Below, piece by piece: positions 62,354 through 64,000 of a stretch of DNA of 64,000 bases. Under the pieces are notes generated by a model. The model did not search any database. It was not told the DNA's origin and saw only the letters and a list, made by a program, of their open reading frames with translations. The stretch's first letter is position 1. Every line of letters starts with the position of its first letter. The stretch spans positions 6,993-70,992 of the forward strand of contig CAWEWZ010000010.1 in assembly GCA_963812885.1 (NCBI GenBank), read 5' to 3'. Origin of the DNA: Bog-756 sp963812885 (GTDB taxonomy: Bacteria > Actinomycetota > Acidimicrobiia > Acidimicrobiales > RAAP-2). The position numbers and the translations under genes are program-made.

Positions 62354-63853
62354 ATGAGCCGCGAGGTGGTGACGGGCTACTGCTGGCCGCAATCAGTGTC
62401 CCCGGGTGGCCAGGTCGGTCTGCACCTGTCGTCGTCCGGCGGGCGGACGGTGCGTGTCGAGGTGGCGCGGGTCGGAGGGGAACGGGAGGTTGTCTTCCGT
62501 TCTGCCGCAGTGGCGGCCGATCACCACGAGACCCCTGAGGACGCCGCCTCGGCCGGGTGCGGCTGGCCTGTCGCCCTGACGCTGGACGTCGAGCCGACGT
62601 GGCGGTCGGGCTACTACGAGGTCGTCTTGGAGATCGCCGTCGGTGAGAAGGTGCGGCGTGACTACGCCTTCTTCGTGGTGCGTCCGCCTCCGGGCAGTCG
62701 CATCGTGCTGGCGTTAGCCACCAATACCTGGCACGCCTACAACGACTTCGGCGGCTCGAACCTGTACACCGGCGGGACCCACGTCGCCATGCAGCGACCG
62801 ATGTCGGCGGGCTATCTCGCCAAGCCGCCGGGCAAGGGCCGGCGGGTGACCGGCACGGGTGCACCCGACCCGCAGAACGCCGCCCACGTCGGGTACATCC
62901 AGATCAACCATCTGTCCGGTTATGCCGGTTCGGCGGGTTGGCCCGACTGGGAGATGCCGTTCATCCAATGGGCCGAACACGAGGGGTTCGAGATCGGTGT
63001 GTGCACCAATGCCGATCTCGAAGAGCACCCCGAGGTGCTGGGAGGCGCCAGTCTGTATCTGTCCGTCGGCCATGACGAATACTGGTCCCGGGGCATGCGC
63101 GACACCGTCGAGGACTTCATCGCCGGCGGCGGCAATGTGGCGTTCTTCTCGGGCAACACGTCGCTGTGGCAGGTCCGCATCGAGGGCGATGACCACGACG
63201 TGATGGTCGGCTACAAGGGCTTCTTCAAGAATGACCCGCTCCTGGGAACCGACAGCGAGCCGGAGGTGACCACGTTCTGGTCCGATGTCATCGTCGGTCG
63301 TCCCGAGAACACCATGACCGGCGTCTCGTTCACCCGCGGGGGGTATCACCGCATCGGCCGCAACGTGACGGCCGGCCTCGGGGGCTACACCGTGCACCGT
63401 GCCGGCCACTGGATCTTCGACGGGACCGGGCTGGGCTACGGGGACGTGCTCGGTGCCGGCGCCACCGTCGTCGGCTACGAGTGCGACGGGTGCGTGTTCA
63501 CCTACCGCGACGGCCTGCCCTACCCGACCGGTGACGACGGCACGCCGTCCAGCTTCGAGATCCTGGGCACGTGCCCGACCCAGCACTTCACCCGGGAGAC
63601 CGCACCTCGGCCCCCCAAGGCGGGCGAGCCGAGCGAGTTGGAGTACATCGCCTCCCGGGTGTTCGGGACGCGTGAGCCCGAGGCCATGGAACGCATCCGT
63701 CACGGCCACGCCGTGCTGGGTGCCTACACGAACAAGGCGGGAGCCACCGTCGTCACGTCGGGGTCGACCGACTGGGCCCACGGGTTGGCCGGGCGGGACC
63801 CGCAGATCGAGCAGATCACCCGGAACGTGCTCAGTCGCTTGGGGAACAGCTGA
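62354..63853 (+). CDS. N,N-dimethylformamidase large-subunit-like protein
   Basis: 499 residues. Residues 1-115 form a beta-sandwich (WPQSVSPGGQVGLHLSSSG, RSGYYEVVLEI). The rest is the glutamine-amidotransferase-like domain of dimethylformamidase beta/large subunits: LALATNTWHAYNDFGGSNLY, LSGYAGSAGWPDWEMPFIQW, VCTNADLEEHPEVL, YLSVGHDEYWSRGMRDTVED, NVAFFSGNTSLWQVRIEG, GYECDGCVFTYRDGLPYP. In DMFase such residues (HDEYW Glu/Tyr, GN) lie near a mononuclear iron. No small subunit is beside it, so the true substrate may differ. The TGA shares a base with the next ATG (TGATG). Confidence 0.85.
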   Translation: MSREVVTGYCWPQSVSPGGQVGLHLSSSGGRTVRVEVARVGGEREVVFRSAAVAADHHETPEDAASAGCGWPVALTLDVEPTWRSGYYEVVLEIAVGEKVRRDYAFFVVRPPPGSRIVLALATNTWHAYNDFGGSNLYTGGTHVAMQRPMSAGYLAKPPGKGRRVTGTGAPDPQNAAHVGYIQINHLSGYAGSAGWPDWEMPFIQWAEHEGFEIGVCTNADLEEHPEVLGGASLYLSVGHDEYWSRGMRDTVEDFIAGGGNVAFFSGNTSLWQVRIEGDDHDVMVGYKGFFKNDPLLGTDSEPEVTTFWSDVIVGRPENTMTGVSFTRGGYHRIGRNVTAGLGGYTVHRAGHWIFDGTGLGYGDVLGAGATVVGYECDGCVFTYRDGLPYPTGDDGTPSSFEILGTCPTQHFTRETAPRPPKAGEPSELEYIASRVFGTREPEAMERIRHGHAVLGAYTNKAGATVVTSGSTDWAHGLAGRDPQIEQITRNVLSRLGNS

Positions 63854-64000
63854 TGACGGACATCATGAACCCGGCCTTCATCGACCCCTCGTGCGAGCCC
63901 CGGGCCATCACCTTCGAGAACCCGACCGGGGCCCGTGGGGCCGGCGGGAGAGCCGCCGATGGGCGCAAGGGCGCCCCCAGCCAGGTCATCGGCGCCGGCG
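63853..64000 (+). CDS. DUF2961 protein, 5' end only
   Basis: First 49 codons: MTDIMNPAFIDPSCEPRAIT, FENPTGARGAGGRAADGRKG, APSQVIGAG. The block FENPTG(A)RG-GG-x-A-x-GRKG-P is the start of DUF2961 proteins, beta-sandwich enzymes now known to include glycoside hydrolases. Translationally coupled to the DMFase-like gene; cut by the window end. Confidence 0.8.
   Translation, partial: MTDIMNPAFIDPSCEPRAITFENPTGARGAGGRAADGRKGAPSQVIGAG

Overview
The window looks like a chromosomal segment of a high-GC actinobacterium. The gene content points to the Acidimicrobiia: secreted proteins built on a GYWLVASDGG repeat, an F420-type LLM oxidoreductase, a complete actinobacterial mce locus, a mycobacterial-type desaturase/reductase pair, a DUF2889 protein, and several amidohydrolase-2 and P450 genes. 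This placement is inferred from gene content; no rRNA or tRNA gene is visible.

Layout. 1-5.2 kb: a cut-off aldehyde dehydrogenase, a secreted SGNH hydrolase with six near-identical 126-bp repeats, small membrane and cytosolic proteins, and an ArsR/AHSA1 pair with its own operator. 5.2-12.4 kb: a small Cys-rich protein, a two-gene ATP-dependent phosphotransferase that resembles a split PEP synthase or rifampicin phosphotransferase and carries a cyclic-nucleotide-binding domain, a membrane protein broken into five frames, and an orphan OLD-family ATPase/nuclease. 12.4-21 kb: a carboxymuconolactone-decarboxylase fragment, GH1 glycosidase, xylulokinase and xylose isomerase (xylose use), LLM oxidoreductase, enoyl-CoA hydratase, alpha/beta hydrolase and amidohydrolase. 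21-30 kb: a secreted protein, an amidohydrolase remnant, aldo/keto reductase, CocE/NonD hydrolase, MsrB-MsrA, ArsC-like protein, secreted phosphoesterase and an amidohydrolase fused to an NTF2-like domain. 30-38.5 kb: an EF-G paralogue/PAS/metallo-beta-lactamase unit, a 1335-residue secreted beta-helix protein and a tiny membrane protein. 38.5-47.2 kb: amidohydrolase, P450, an NTF2-like fragment, DUF2889, a second phosphoesterase, and a TetR regulator divergent from a ferredoxin-type reductase and fatty-acid desaturase, with a palindromic operator between them. 47.4-62.3 kb: the mce lipid-transport locus (two YrbE permeases, MceA-F, secreted proteins, MceG/Mkl ATPase, Mce-associated protein). 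62.3-64 kb: an N,N-dimethylformamidase-like protein and the start of a DUF2961 protein.

A property of the whole window affects how it should be read. About two dozen positions shift an otherwise intact, family-consistent protein into another frame, nearly always as one extra base and several times in a run of five G or C. They occur in genes expected to be essential to their pathways (xylA, xylB, most mce genes). Assembly or sequencing indels are the simplest explanation, so these genes are annotated as single loci with the break positions given. Three other loci (12.4, 22.2 and 41.1 kb) have lost whole sections and look like real remnants.
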